A stretch of DNA of 64,000 bases from NCBI GenBank assembly GCA_964482495.1, contig CAYZXS010000002.1:1-64000 (forward strand), given 5' to 3'. This document shows, piece by piece, positions 27,829-39,414 of this stretch; the stretch's first letter is position 1; each line of letters opens with the position of its first letter. The notes under the pieces were generated by a model. The model saw only the letters and a list, made by a program, of their open reading frames with translations, ran no database searches and was not told the origin of the DNA. The translations under genes and the position numbers were made by a program. Source of the DNA: J029 sp964482495. Its GTDB lineage: Bacteria; Planctomycetota; UBA1135.

Positions 27829-28446
27829 TTAGTGGATGTCGAGCGCCATCAAGGCCTCGCGGATCGCCGGGAGCATCGCTTCCATGTCCTCGATCGGACC
27901 GGCGACCTTGAGGTAGACGTCGTTGTGCAGCGGAGTGCCGGAGATCCCGGCGCCGACCAGCATCCAGCCCTCGCGGGGCGGGCCGCCGCCGATGACCTTG
28001 GTGGCGACCAGGGTGCCCTTCAGGGTCACCAGCTTGGTCGGGTACTTGCAGCCCTCGAGCTCCTCGACGGTCATGTTGGCGTCCGCGTCGCCGTCGGCGA
28101 ACAGGAACTGGCCGGGCGTGGCCCAGCGGTCGAGGTTGGCGTCGACGCCGCCGCCGACCACGCTCAAGGTGCCGCCGCCGCCGCTGGGGAAGTCCCAGAC
28201 GACCTCGGCGAACATCACGTCGCGGTCGGACTCGGCCCAGCCTTCCGGCGCCGAGAAGTGGATCGGGCTCGAGCCGGCGTGCTGGTGGCCATCGTCGGCC
28301 GGGGGCGTGGCGGCGCCGGCGCCCGGGTTGGCCGGGGCGGCCGGGCCGGCCTGCGGGGCGGCCGGGGTGGTGTTGACGGTGGGGGCTTCCGGGGCCCGCA
28401 TGCAGGCGGCAGCGAGCGGAAGAAGGAGGCAGAGGACCCTTCGCAT
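27829..28446 (-). CDS. lipoprotein of unknown function
   Basis: 205 residues from ATG 28446. The signal peptide has lipobox LAAAC, and a Pro/Ala-rich linker precedes a compact domain from residue ~50. That domain starts HFSAPEGWAESDRD and includes LEGCKYPTKLVTLKGTLVA and GISGTPLHNDVYLKVAGP, resembling the small outer-surface domains that follow similar linkers in planctomycete lipoproteins. No enzymatic motif. The upstream in-frame extension to 28566 is rejected because a TAGACT box sits seven bases before this ATG. Confidence 0.75.
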   Translation of the reverse strand: MRRVLCLLLPLAAACMRAPEAPTVNTTPAAPQAGPAAPANPGAGAATPPADDGHQHAGSSPIHFSAPEGWAESDRDVMFAEVVWDFPSGGGGTLSVVGGGVDANLDRWATPGQFLFADGDADANMTVEELEGCKYPTKLVTLKGTLVATKVIGGGPPREGWMLVGAGISGTPLHNDVYLKVAGPIEDMEAMLPAIREALMALDIH

Positions 28447-28453
28447 GGCGGGG

Positions 28454-28459
28454 AGTCTA
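28454..28459 (-). promoter_or_regulatory. -10-like box (TAGACT), probable leaderless promoter
   Basis: Read leftward, TAGACT ends seven bases before the lipoprotein ATG at 28446. It pairs divergently with TATCCT at 28477-28482. Confidence 0.55.
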
Positions 28460-28476
28460 CTCGCGCGGCCCAAGGC

Positions 28477-28482
28477 TATCCT
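28477..28482 (+). promoter_or_regulatory. -10-like box (TATCCT), probable leaderless promoter
   Basis: TATCCT ends seven bases before the ATG at 28490. Only 43 bp separate the two divergent start codons. Confidence 0.5.
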
Positions 28483-28489
28483 GTCCCCT

Positions 28490-29812
28490 ATGAAGGCGCG
28501 CGCCTGCCTGATGGCCCTGCCCCTGGTTGCGGCCTCCTGCCTCTCGACCAAGGTCGAGCTGGACACCGAGGTCTACGCGGACGGCACCGTCCAGCGGCGG
28601 CTGGTGGTCACCAGCAGCGACGACGGCGAGGCCGCCGAGCACCCCGCCATGCTGCGGCTCGGCGGCGCCGGCTACGGGCTGCTTCGGCAGGAGACGGGCA
28701 GCTTCGAGGCCTCCGGGGTCTTCGGCCCCGGCCAGCCGATCCCGCCGGCGCTGTCCTTCCACGCCGATTCGCTCGACCGCAGCGCCCCGGCGGCCGCCAG
28801 CCTGGTGATCCAGGACTGGGGCCTGTTCCGGCGGTTCCGCTACCGCGAGCGGCTGGCTGACGTGGTCGACCCGGACGAGATCCGGCTGGTGGTCGAGGAG
28901 GCCGCCGTCCTGTTGCTGGAGAACGCCGACGACACCCTGGAGCGGCTGATCGGGCCGCACTACCTGCGGACGCGCCTCCACGCCGAGGTCTCGGGCGGGC
29001 TCGGCGAGCTGGCGCGGGAGCTGGCGCTGCAGCTGTGGCGGGCGACCGCCCTGGAGGACTTCGACGAGGAGCGGGTGGTCCGGCGCGCTTGCGCGATTTG
29101 CCGGAGGGCCGGGATCCCGGTGGACGCCGACCTGGTGCTGGCGGCCTTCGAGCAGGGCGAGGAGAGCGAGGCCTACTTCCGGCTGCGCCGCGAGCTCGGG
29201 GACTGGGCCGCCGGCATGCTCGAGATCGTCGACGAGGAGGAGACCGGCGGCCGGCGGCCTGCTTGGCCGGACATGAAGGCCCTGCTCTTCGACGGGCCGC
29301 TGGAGCTGGCCTTTCAGGAGGAGCTGGTGCGGCGCTTCGGCGGCGAGCAGGGCCTGGAGGAGTGGGCGGGGAAGACCTGGACCCGGATCTTCGGCCTGTT
29401 CGGCAGCGGCGCCGGCGACATCGACTTCCACCTGCGGGTGCGGCTGCCCGGGGACCCGTTGAAGAGCAACGGTTACCTGAGCGGCGACGGCGCCGCCTTC
29501 CTCGAGTTCCCGGCCAGCGCCATCTACCCCGGCGGGGCCGGCCTGAGCTCGGAGTCGGTGCTGTGGGAGCCGGGGGTGACCGGGGCGCTGCCCGGCTTCC
29601 GGCGGCTGCCCACCAACGAGCTGGCCGTGCGATGGACCTGGCTGGCGGGGGAGGGCCCGGCGTCGGCGCCGGACCCGGCGCTGGTGGAGCTGCTGAAGCG
29701 CTGCGCGCTGGCGCGGTCCTGGGCGCCCTTCGAGGAGCGGCTGCGGCAGGAGCCGGCGCGCGCCGAGCGCTGGGCGGAGGCCCTGGCTTGGCTCAAGGGT
29801 GAGAAGGATTGA
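28490..29812 (+). CDS. lipoprotein of unknown function
   Basis: 440 residues from ATG 28490, beginning with a lipoprotein signal (LPLVAASC). The mature region starts with beta strands (TKVELDTEVYADGTVQRRLV), then a long helical middle (residues ~130-300) and a beta-rich end (DIDFHLRVRLPGDPLKSNG). The opening strand pattern resembles lipoproteins that model a quadratic or derivative-type surface domain, but I recognise no family. It is translationally coupled to the MATE transporter that follows (TTGA overlap), which suggests a linked role in the envelope. Confidence 0.75.
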   Translation: MKARACLMALPLVAASCLSTKVELDTEVYADGTVQRRLVVTSSDDGEAAEHPAMLRLGGAGYGLLRQETGSFEASGVFGPGQPIPPALSFHADSLDRSAPAAASLVIQDWGLFRRFRYRERLADVVDPDEIRLVVEEAAVLLLENADDTLERLIGPHYLRTRLHAEVSGGLGELARELALQLWRATALEDFDEERVVRRACAICRRAGIPVDADLVLAAFEQGEESEAYFRLRRELGDWAAGMLEIVDEEETGGRRPAWPDMKALLFDGPLELAFQEELVRRFGGEQGLEEWAGKTWTRIFGLFGSGAGDIDFHLRVRLPGDPLKSNGYLSGDGAAFLEFPASAIYPGGAGLSSESVLWEPGVTGALPGFRRLPTNELAVRWTWLAGEGPASAPDPALVELLKRCALARSWAPFEERLRQEPARAERWAEALAWLKGEKD

Positions 29813-31191
29813 GTCCTGAGCCGGGCGCCCGGGTGGGCATCCTGCGGCTCTCGGCGCCGCTGGTGGCCTCCTTCTGGCTCCGCTCTGCCTTCGCCTGGAT
29901 CGACCCGATCTTCGCCCACCACCTGGAGGACGAGGCCGGGCGCTCGATCGGCGACGAGTCGCTGGCGGCGATCGGTCTGACCCTGCCGCTGGAATTCCTG
30001 ATGATCGCGGTCTGGGTCGGCAGCTCGAACGGCCTGACCTCGCGGCTGGCGGCGGCGATGGGGGCCGGCGCGCACGGCCAGGTGGAGCAGCTGAAGCGGG
30101 CGGCGCGGGGCATCATCGTGGCCCTGTGCGGCGCCTTCCTGCTGCTCGCCGCGGCCGCCTGGGCCTTCGCCGAGTCCTACATCGACGACCCCGTGGTGGC
30201 GCGGCAGTTCCAGGTCTACGCCGCGGTGTTGCTCGGCGGCTCGGCCTTCACCAGCTTCTGGTCGATCCTGCCGGACTCGGTGATCAAGGCGCACCACGAC
30301 ACCCGCTCGACGATGTGGGCGGGCATCCTGTCGAGCCTGACCAACGTCGGCCTGAACACCCTGTTCGTTTTCGGGCTCGGCTGGGGCATCTTCGGCATCG
30401 GCCTCTCGACCGTGCTGGGGCGGATCGCCGGGCTGGTCTATGCCCAGAGCCGCGCCGCTCACCACGAGCGGCGGCGGCGGGCGGCGGCGGCGGGGGTGGA
30501 GCCCGGCGACGGCGAGGCGCTGGCCGCCCCGGTGAAGGCGATCCTGGCCATCGCCGTGCCCAGCGGTCTGGCCTACGTGCTGATGGCGCTCGAGTCCCAG
30601 GCGGTCAACCTGCTGCTGAAGCGGCTGCCGGACGCGACCTCGCTGCTGGCGGCCTGGAGCATCTTCGACCGCTCGGCGCGCTTCCTGGCCATGCCCCTGA
30701 TCGCGTCGGGGGTGGCGCTGCTGCCGCTGGCGGCGCGCGCCTGGGGTTCGGGGGACCGGGCCGGGGTGCGCCGCGAGATCCGCGTCGGCGGCGTCGCCGG
30801 CGCCCTCTACGCAGTGATCTTCGTCGCGCCGGCCGCCTTCCTGCTCGGCCCCTGGGTGGCGGACCAGCTCAGCGAGGCGGCCCGGACCCGCGAGCTGGCT
30901 CAGTCGACGATGCCCGTGCTGCCGCTGGCGGTGTTGGCCATGGTCCCGGTGCTCCAGCTCCGGCCGGTCTTTGACGGCATCGGCCTGCCCAAGACGGGTC
31001 TCTTCCTGTCCCTGGTCCGGAGCGCCGTCTTCGTCGTGCCCCTGGTGGCCGCCGGGGTCTGGTTCGCGCCGTCCCTCGGCCTCTCCGAGGTCGCGGGCGC
31101 CAGCTGGGGCTTCACCGCCGGCCTAGCCCTGTCCTCCGCCGCCCTGACCCTCTTGCTGCAGAAGAAACTGGGGTCAGACATCGATTGTTAA
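29809..31191 (+). CDS. MATE family efflux transporter
   Basis: 460 residues with twelve hydrophobic segments in two related halves (LRLSAPLVASFWLRSAFAWI at the N-terminus; VKAILAIAVPSGLAYVLMAL at the start of the second half). LPLEFLMIAVWVGSSNGLTS and FVFGLGWGIFGIGLSTVLGR are typical MATE loops. It exports cationic drugs or metabolites by cation antiport. Translation starts at TTG 29809, overlapping the upstream stop. The last seven codons (LGSDIDC) are supplied by a REP-like inverted repeat, so the natural C-terminus has been altered. Confidence 0.88.
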   Translation: MSPEPGARVGILRLSAPLVASFWLRSAFAWIDPIFAHHLEDEAGRSIGDESLAAIGLTLPLEFLMIAVWVGSSNGLTSRLAAAMGAGAHGQVEQLKRAARGIIVALCGAFLLLAAAAWAFAESYIDDPVVARQFQVYAAVLLGGSAFTSFWSILPDSVIKAHHDTRSTMWAGILSSLTNVGLNTLFVFGLGWGIFGIGLSTVLGRIAGLVYAQSRAAHHERRRRAAAAGVEPGDGEALAAPVKAILAIAVPSGLAYVLMALESQAVNLLLKRLPDATSLLAAWSIFDRSARFLAMPLIASGVALLPLAARAWGSGDRAGVRREIRVGGVAGALYAVIFVAPAAFLLGPWVADQLSEAARTRELAQSTMPVLPLAVLAMVPVLQLRPVFDGIGLPKTGLFLSLVRSAVFVVPLVAAGVWFAPSLGLSEVAGASWGFTAGLALSSAALTLLLQKKLGSDIDC

Positions 31192-31230
31192 TCGAGGTAC
31201 GACCTCGATTAACAATCGACGTCTGACCCC
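31170..31230. repeat. REP-like 29-bp inverted repeat
   Basis: Two 29-bp arms (31170-31198 and 31202-31230) are complementary except at one position and are separated by ACG. Each arm begins or ends with GGGGTCAGAC and contains TCGATT and AATCGA. This GGGGTCAGAC...GTCTGACCCC form is, as I recall, typical of REP elements moved by RAYT (Y1) transposases; no transposase lies in the window. It overlaps the MATE stop and probably serves as its terminator. Confidence 0.8.
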
Positions 31231-31294
31231 GAATTGGGGCGGCGCTTGCGCACCGCCCCGGGGTGAGACTTGGCCGGCGGAACGCCAGCCGAGA

Positions 31295-33838
<2,544 letters not shown>

Positions 33839-33911
33839 CGTCTGAATTCCTACCTAGCCAAGTCTCCCCAACATCATCGGCCCTCGCGCGCTCGGATCCT
33901 TAGCCATTGGC

Positions 33912-34436
33912 TCAGAATTCGAGCTCCTCGGTCTCCTCCACGCGCTGTTCGAGGCTGCGGATCCGGTCGCGGAGGGCAGCGGCCGTCTCGTAGTCCTCGC
34001 AGCGAATGGCGTCCTCCATCTCGGCGCGCATCCGGGTCAGTTCGGCCTCGTCGGCGTTGACCGGGTGCTCGCTGGTGCCGTGGATCCGCTCCAGGACCTC
34101 GTCGACGAATTCGGAGAAGACCTCATAGTCCTTGGCGCAGCCGAAGCGGCTGGTCTGGCGGAAGTCCCGGAGGGTCCAGCCGCAGTCGGGGCAGCTCTGC
34201 TCGGCTTCCGGTGAGCCCTCGGGCTGTTTGGCGGCCTGGGCGCCCAGGAAGGCCTTGCTCAGCATGCTGACGACGTTGGAGTAGGTCGGGACCTTGCCCG
34301 GCAGCGGCAGCCCGCGCTGCTTGGCGCAAGGAGCGCACAGGTTGAGCACCTTGAACTGGGAGCCGCCTTGTTCGTCGTAGTGGAGGTCGAACTGGTGGAC
34401 ACTCGCCTGGTGTTTCTGGCAGGACTGGCACAGCAT
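33912..34436 (-). CDS. McsA-like UvrB/UvrC-motif zinc protein
   Basis: 174 residues. The N-terminus has MLCQSCQKHQASVHQF and CAPCAKQRGL, then CPDCGWTLRDFRQTSRFGC: three CxxC pairs and a further cysteine likely to bind zinc. The C-terminus is a UVR motif (ELTRMRAEMEDAIRCEDYET, then AAALRDRIRSLE). This is the architecture of McsA, an adaptor or activator of ClpC and McsB. The arginine kinase McsB is not beside it. AAGGA lies seven bases before the ATG. Confidence 0.87.
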   Translation of the reverse strand: MLCQSCQKHQASVHQFDLHYDEQGGSQFKVLNLCAPCAKQRGLPLPGKVPTYSNVVSMLSKAFLGAQAAKQPEGSPEAEQSCPDCGWTLRDFRQTSRFGCAKDYEVFSEFVDEVLERIHGTSEHPVNADEAELTRMRAEMEDAIRCEDYETAAALRDRIRSLEQRVEETEELEF

Positions 34437-34470
34437 GGTCGGTCCTTACTAGTACGTCAGGGGGGCGGTG

Positions 34471-35883
34471 TCACAGTGGCTTAATCGCCAGGGCCGTGGA
34501 ATTGGCGCAAAGATCCTGGAACCGGCTCGCCCGGTCGCGGAAGTTGCGGTACTCGTCGAAGGAGGAGAAGGAGGGGGAATAAAGAAGCGTTCCCGTCTGC
34601 TTTTCCACGGTCGCGAGGGCCGCCGCCATGGCGGCCTCGGCCCCGCCGTGGAGCTGGTGGCGGACGCCGCGGCCGGCCAGCAGCTCCGCCAGGCGAGCCC
34701 CGCCCGGTCCAGAGAGGTGGACCACGCGGCAGCTCCGGCAGGCCTCCGCCAGGCCCTCGAGGGGCAGCCCTTTGTCGTAGCCGCCGGCGCACAGCACCGC
34801 GCCCCGCGGCAACTCCCCGAGGGCCGCCGCGGTCGGGTCGGGGTGGGTGGCGACGCCGTTGTCGATCAGGCGCACCCCGGGCGGGGCCGGCAGCTCCTGC
34901 ATCCGGTGCGGCAGGCCGGGCCAGCTCCGCAGAGCCGGGCCGACGGCCTCGGCGGTGAGACCGAGCCGGCGGGCGCCGGCGACGGCTCCCAGCAGCGAGG
35001 GCAGGCGGTAGGGCTCGCGGAAGGGGGCGTCGGCCAAGGCGGCGATCGGGCGCTCCTGGCCGTCGAGCCGCTCGACCAGGTCCTCGCCTCGGGCGAACCA
35101 GCCCTCCCGGTCGGGCGGCAGGGGGGTAGCGGCGGTCCAGAGCACCCTGCCGAGGGCCTGCGTGGCCCAGGTCTCGGCGCCGTCGACCCCGAGCGGGAGG
35201 ACCGCGGCCTGCTCCCGGTCCTGGAACGCCAGCAGGCGGCGCTTGGCGGCCCAGTAGCGCTCGCGGTCGCCGTGGCGGTCGAGGTGGTCGTCGCCGAGGG
35301 AGGTCAGGACCGCGGTCGCCGGCCAGCCGGCGGGCGCCTCGAGGCGTTCCAGCTGGAAGGAGGACAGCTCGAGCACGAAGGCGCTGTCCTCCGGGGCGTC
35401 CAGGGCCCCTTGCAGCAGGGAGCCGCCGAGGTTGCCGCCGAGCTGGGCCGGGACCCCGCCTTCCTTCAGCAGGTGGGCGGCCAGGGAGGCGCAGGTGGAC
35501 TTGCCGTGGGTGCCGGTGATGGCCAGGGCGGGGCGGGGCCCGAGGGCCTCCAGGGCCAGGTTGACCTGGGTGGTCAGGGTGCAGCCCCGGCGCCGGGCCA
35601 GCGCCAGCACCGGCGCCTCGACCGGCACGGCCGGATTCACCACCACGAGCTGGCCGCGGAACAGCTCCTCCGGGTGGCCGCCGAGGGCGAAGCGGAGCCC
35701 GAGGCCGTCGAGGGCGGCCAGGCCCTCCGCGAGCTGTTCGGCCGGGCGCAGGTCGGTGACCGTGACCTCCGCTCCGAGCCGGGCCAGGGCAGCCGCGCAG
35801 CCCGCGCCGCCGCCGAAGGCCCCGAGGCCGAGGACCAGCACCGGCTGGCCGGCGAGCGGGGAGGGCAGAGGGCCGGGCTTCAT
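34471..35883 (-). CDS. murD: UDP-N-acetylmuramoyl-L-alanine--D-glutamate ligase
   Basis: 470 residues. VLVLGLGAFGGGAGCAAALA is the N-terminal Rossmann motif; AITGTHGKSTCASLAAHLL is the ATP-binding loop, and LELSSFQLERLE, DDHLDRHGD and LIDNGVATHPDPTAAAL are Mur-ligase hallmarks. It adds D-glutamate to the peptidoglycan precursor. It is isolated from other mur genes (ddl is ~28 kb away), unlike the usual dcw cluster. The start at 35883 was chosen because an in-frame extension would run into tRNA-Ser. Confidence 0.94.
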   Translation of the reverse strand: MKPGPLPSPLAGQPVLVLGLGAFGGGAGCAAALARLGAEVTVTDLRPAEQLAEGLAALDGLGLRFALGGHPEELFRGQLVVVNPAVPVEAPVLALARRRGCTLTTQVNLALEALGPRPALAITGTHGKSTCASLAAHLLKEGGVPAQLGGNLGGSLLQGALDAPEDSAFVLELSSFQLERLEAPAGWPATAVLTSLGDDHLDRHGDRERYWAAKRRLLAFQDREQAAVLPLGVDGAETWATQALGRVLWTAATPLPPDREGWFARGEDLVERLDGQERPIAALADAPFREPYRLPSLLGAVAGARRLGLTAEAVGPALRSWPGLPHRMQELPAPPGVRLIDNGVATHPDPTAAALGELPRGAVLCAGGYDKGLPLEGLAEACRSCRVVHLSGPGGARLAELLAGRGVRHQLHGGAEAAMAAALATVEKQTGTLLYSPSFSSFDEYRNFRDRASRFQDLCANSTALAIKPL

Positions 35884-35890
35884 GCGGGGC

Positions 35891-35981
<91 letters not shown>

Positions 35982-36054
35982 GCGCGGGCGGGAGTTTACG
36001 GGCGCCCGGCGGTCCCGTCCAGGCGCGCGCGGCCCCGGGGCGGGGGCGAGGCGG

Positions 36055-36143
<89 letters not shown>

Positions 36144-36154
36144 GCAGGGCGGGC

Positions 36155-36574
36155 TCAGGCGCGCTCGGCGCCCGCCTCGGCCATGACCTTCTCGGACACG
36201 AAGACCGGGCTGCCCGCCCGCAGCGACAAGGCGATGGCGTCGCTGGGCCGGCAGTCTACCTTGACCTCGCCGGCCGGCCCACGGACCGTCATCTCGGCGA
36301 AGAAGGTGCCCCCCTGGAGGTCGTGGATGACGGTGCGCTCGATCTTGCCCCCGAGCTGGGTGGCCAAGCTCAGCGCCAGCTGGTGGGTCAGCGGCCGGGG
36401 CGAGTCTGCCGCCTGGATGCAGCGGCTGATCTCGGCCGCCTCGGCGGGGCCGATGACCAGGGTGAGCACGCGCCGCGCCTGGCCGTCGCGGGCCTGGCTC
36501 TCCTCGAGCCGCACGATCTGGCTGTCGTTGTCCTTGATCACGACCAGCTGGTTCAGCCGCACTTCGATCATCAT
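36155..36574 (-). CDS. bifunctional nuclease family protein (DUF151)
   Basis: 139 residues covering the BFN domain: LVIGPAEAAEISRCIQ, RPLTHQLALSLATQLGGKIE, TFFAEMTVRGPAGEVKVDCR and PSDAIALSLRAGSPVFVSE. The family has reported RNase/DNase activity in plants and is widespread in bacteria without a settled role. Two consecutive ATG codons open the gene; a TAGGAT box ends four bases before the first and seven before the second, so the second may be the true leaderless start. Confidence 0.88.
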   Translation of the reverse strand: MMIEVRLNQLVVIKDNDSQIVRLEESQARDGQARRVLTLVIGPAEAAEISRCIQAADSPRPLTHQLALSLATQLGGKIERTVIHDLQGGTFFAEMTVRGPAGEVKVDCRPSDAIALSLRAGSPVFVSEKVMAEAGAERA

Positions 36575-36578
36575 CGTT

Positions 36579-36584
36579 ATCCTA
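36579..36584 (-). promoter_or_regulatory. -10-like box (TAGGAT) before the nuclease gene
   Basis: Read leftward, TAGGAT ends four bases before ATG 36574 and seven before ATG 36571. The seven-base spacing seen for other genes here would favour the second ATG as the start. Confidence 0.4.
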
Positions 36585-36619
36585 CTCCGGCGCCTTCACG
36601 AGCCGGCGCGGAAAGGCCT

Positions 36620-37117
36620 ATGACCCCCGCTCCCGACGTCGCTTTCGCCGAATTCCAGGACAGCCCGGTCGGCCGCCTCTGGTTCGCCTACGCCGCCGAC
36701 GGCGAGCTGCTGGAGCTGCGGCTGCCGGTCCCTGGCCGCCGCTACCGCGCCCGGGGCGCGCGCCCGCCGGCCGCGCCGTCGTCGTCGGCGGTCCAGGCCT
36801 GGGTGGAGGCCTTCTTCGGCGGCGGCCGTGCCGCCTTCCCCGGGCGCTGGCGCATGCCCGGCGGCACGCCCTTCTCGCGCCGGGTCTACGAGCGCGTCGC
36901 CGCGATCCCGGCCGGCCAGACCCTGACCTACGGCGAGGTCGCGGCCGCCTGCGGCTCGCCGGGGGCCTCGAGGGCGGTGGGCAACGCCATGGCCCGCAAC
37001 CCGATGCCGCTGGTCGTTCCCTGCCACCGGGTGCTGTCGGCGGCCGGCATGGGCGGCTTCGGCGGCGGCCTGGAAATGAAGGCCGAGCTGCTCGCCGGCG
37101 AGTGCGCCGCGGTCTGA
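36620..37117 (+). CDS. ogt: methylated-DNA--protein-cysteine methyltransferase
   Basis: 165 residues. VYERVAAIPAGQTLTYGEVA and SRAVGNAMARNPMPLVVPCH, followed by RV, give the helix-turn-helix and the PCHRV active-site cysteine of O6-alkylguanine transferases. It removes alkyl groups from guanine O6 in a suicide reaction. GGAAAGG lies a few bases before the ATG at 36620. A longer in-frame stretch upstream, across two tRNAs and an antisense gene, is not coding. Confidence 0.94.
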   Translation: MTPAPDVAFAEFQDSPVGRLWFAYAADGELLELRLPVPGRRYRARGARPPAAPSSSAVQAWVEAFFGGGRAAFPGRWRMPGGTPFSRRVYERVAAIPAGQTLTYGEVAAACGSPGASRAVGNAMARNPMPLVVPCHRVLSAAGMGGFGGGLEMKAELLAGECAAV

Positions 37118-37123
37118 ACCCGC

Positions 37124-38401
37124 CTAGACGCCGGCCAGGGCCCGGCCGGCCCCGTAGCTCAGGGCCAGCAGCAGGGCCGTGCCGAGCAGCGGCAGCAGCG
37201 GGCTGCCGTCGGGCGCCTGGCGGCGGCGCAGGCCCGCGGCGAGCAGCCCCGCCAGGACCAGCTCGGCTGCGGGGGCGGCCCAGACCGAGGCCGGGTCCAG
37301 CCAGCGCTCCGCCACCACCTCGCCGCAGAGCACGAAGCCGAAGGCGCCGAGCAGGACGCCGCCGTAGCGGCGGACCGCAGGCAGCAGCTCGGCCCGGAGC
37401 AGCGCCAGACCGGAGCCGGCCGCCACCACCGGCAGCACGAAGGCGAGCTGCCCGACTTCCACGCCGAGGTTGAAGCCCAGCAGGGCCGGGACCTGGGCGT
37501 GGGGCGGCAGGCCGATCTCCCCGAGCACGCCGGCGAAGCCGAAGCCGTGCAACAGGCCGAAGGCGAAGGCCGGGATCCAGGGCCGGGCGCGGCCGGTGCC
37601 CTGCGCCAGGTGCAGCCACAGCACCAGCACGACGCTGAAGGCGATGCCCGGCTCGACCACCGCCGGCGGCAGGCGCAGGAGCTGCAGGGCCGACAAGGTC
37701 AGGGTCAGGGTGTGGGCGAGGGTGAAGGCGGTCACCGCCGCCAGCAGGCTGCCGAGGCGCCCGACCCCGAACAGCAGCGCCAGCACGAAGGCCAGGTGGT
37801 CGACGCCCTCGAGCACGTGCTGGAAGCCGAAGCGCAGGTAGCCGCCGAAGGCCTCACTCTGGAAGTCGCAGGTCCGCGCCGGCGCCGAGATCATGCCGTA
37901 GAGCTCCGCGCCGGCCAGGCCACGGACCGCCACGAACATCCGGTGGTCGGGGTTGCCGTGCTCGAAGAACAGCTCGCTCGCGGCCAGGATCCGCCGCGGC
38001 GGCGCCTGCCCCTCCAGGCTCCCGCTCATGGTCATCCACTTGAAGGAGTCCGAGGCCTCGCCCACCAGCTCGCTGCCGCCGCCGCCGAAGCGCCAGTCCT
38101 GGAACAGCAGCGGCGTCCCCTCGCCGTCGAGCTCGAGCTGCAGGCCGTCCGCCAGGTAGCCGGTGAGGGCCTGCCAGCCGGCCGCGACCTCGCCCTCGGA
38201 GAGCTCCTCGTCGCCGTCGAGGTCGAGGCCCAGCGCCGTCACCTCGACCAGGGTCAGGGTCTGCAGGGTCAGCTCGAAGTCGATCCGGTCGCCGCCCACC
38301 TCCACCTGGAGGTGCGAGACCGACATCGGGTGGGGGACCGGCGCGCCGGCCGTCGCCGGGAGCAGGCCGGCCAGGAGCAGGACCGCGGCCGCCCGGAGCA
38401 C
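37124..38401 (-). CDS. HupE/UreJ family membrane protein
   Basis: 425 residues. A signal-like N-terminus (LLLAGLLPATAGAPVPHPMS) is followed by an extracytoplasmic domain of ~200 residues with an EF-hand-like loop (LDLDGDEELSEGE). A C-terminal set of about six membrane segments starts with the hallmark LRFGFQHVLEGVDHLAFVLA and contains FGLLHGFGFAGVLGE, as in HupE/UreJ_2 proteins. Relatives import nickel or cobalt, but metal specificity is unknown here, and no hydrogenase or urease genes are near. The GTG start at 38401 overlaps the previous stop by one base. Confidence 0.85.
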   Translation of the reverse strand: MLRAAAVLLLAGLLPATAGAPVPHPMSVSHLQVEVGGDRIDFELTLQTLTLVEVTALGLDLDGDEELSEGEVAAGWQALTGYLADGLQLELDGEGTPLLFQDWRFGGGGSELVGEASDSFKWMTMSGSLEGQAPPRRILAASELFFEHGNPDHRMFVAVRGLAGAELYGMISAPARTCDFQSEAFGGYLRFGFQHVLEGVDHLAFVLALLFGVGRLGSLLAAVTAFTLAHTLTLTLSALQLLRLPPAVVEPGIAFSVVLVLWLHLAQGTGRARPWIPAFAFGLLHGFGFAGVLGEIGLPPHAQVPALLGFNLGVEVGQLAFVLPVVAAGSGLALLRAELLPAVRRYGGVLLGAFGFVLCGEVVAERWLDPASVWAAPAAELVLAGLLAAGLRRRQAPDGSPLLPLLGTALLLALSYGAGRALAGV

Positions 38402-39414
38402 TAGACCTCGCGCGGCTCGGGCAGCTCGGGCAGGACTTGCTCGAAGACAGGCACCAGCTGCGGGTCGAATTGGCTGCCGGCGCCGGAGCGCATGACCTCG
38501 AGGGCGTCGGCCTTCGACAGCGCCTTGCGGTAGGGCCGGGTCGAGCAGACGGCGTCGTAGGTGTCGGCGACCATCACCAGCCTGGCGCCGAGGGGGATCT
38601 CCTCGCCCTTGATCTGGTCGGGGTAGCCGCGGCCGTCCCAGCGCTCGTGCTCGTGGCGGACGATGCGCTGCACCTCGGGGTAGGAGCGGGACAGCGGCTC
38701 GAGGATCCGGTGGCCGTCCTCGGGGTGCTGCTTCACCACCTCCCACTCGTCGTCGGTGAGCGGCCCCTGCTTGTGCAGGATCGACAGCGGGATGCCGATC
38801 TTGCCGATGTCGTGGAGCAGCGCGCCGACCCGGATCTCGCGCAGGCTGCGCCGGGACAGGTCCATCGCCCGGCCCATCAGGACCGAGATCTCGGCCACCT
38901 TCTTGGAGTGGCCGTGGGTGTAGGGGTCCTTGGTCTCGAGCGAGTTGACCAGGGCCTGGACGCCGCGCAGGTAGCCGACGAAGGGCGCCAGGTCGGCCTG
39001 CTTGGCCCGCTTGACGCTGCTCTCGATCTGCCGCCGGCGCTCGATCGAGCTCAGCAGGCTCTCGGCCAGCTTGCGCGGCAGCACCGGCTTGACCAGGTAC
39101 TCGTCGGCGCCGTCGCGCATGCTCTGGACGGCCGTCGAGACGTCGTCGTGGCCGGTGAGCATGACGAAGGACACGGCGTCGCTGGAGAGGCGGACGTAGC
39201 GCAGCAGCTCCTGGCCCGACATGTCGGGCAGGCCGAAGTCGCACAGCACGGCGTCGTAGTCGTCGCCGTTGAAGTGGCGCACCGCGGCGCGGGCGTCGTC
39301 ACAGGCGGTGACCTGGAAGCCCTGGTCGAGCAGGGCGTAGCGGGCGACCTCCTGCTGTTCGAGGTCGTCCTCGACCAGGAGGATGGAGAAGCCAGAACCG
39401 GGGCCGGCGTTCAC
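38401..39414 (-). CDS. response regulator with HD-GYP phosphodiesterase domain
   Basis: 337 residues. Residues ~8-125 are a receiver domain (SILLVEDDLEQQ, phospho-acceptor Asp in DAVLCDFGLPDMSG, conserved Lys in LVKPVLP). Residues ~150-330 are an HD-GYP domain with LLHDIGKIGIP and HERWDGRGYPDQIKGEEIP, so it probably degrades cyclic di-GMP when phosphorylated (RpfG-like). The GTG start at 39414 overlaps the cysE stop as GTGA, which fixes it. The partner histidine kinase is not in the window. Confidence 0.92.
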   Translation of the reverse strand: MNAGPGSGFSILLVEDDLEQQEVARYALLDQGFQVTACDDARAAVRHFNGDDYDAVLCDFGLPDMSGQELLRYVRLSSDAVSFVMLTGHDDVSTAVQSMRDGADEYLVKPVLPRKLAESLLSSIERRRQIESSVKRAKQADLAPFVGYLRGVQALVNSLETKDPYTHGHSKKVAEISVLMGRAMDLSRRSLREIRVGALLHDIGKIGIPLSILHKQGPLTDDEWEVVKQHPEDGHRILEPLSRSYPEVQRIVRHEHERWDGRGYPDQIKGEEIPLGARLVMVADTYDAVCSTRPYRKALSKADALEVMRSGAGSQFDPQLVPVFEQVLPELPEPREV

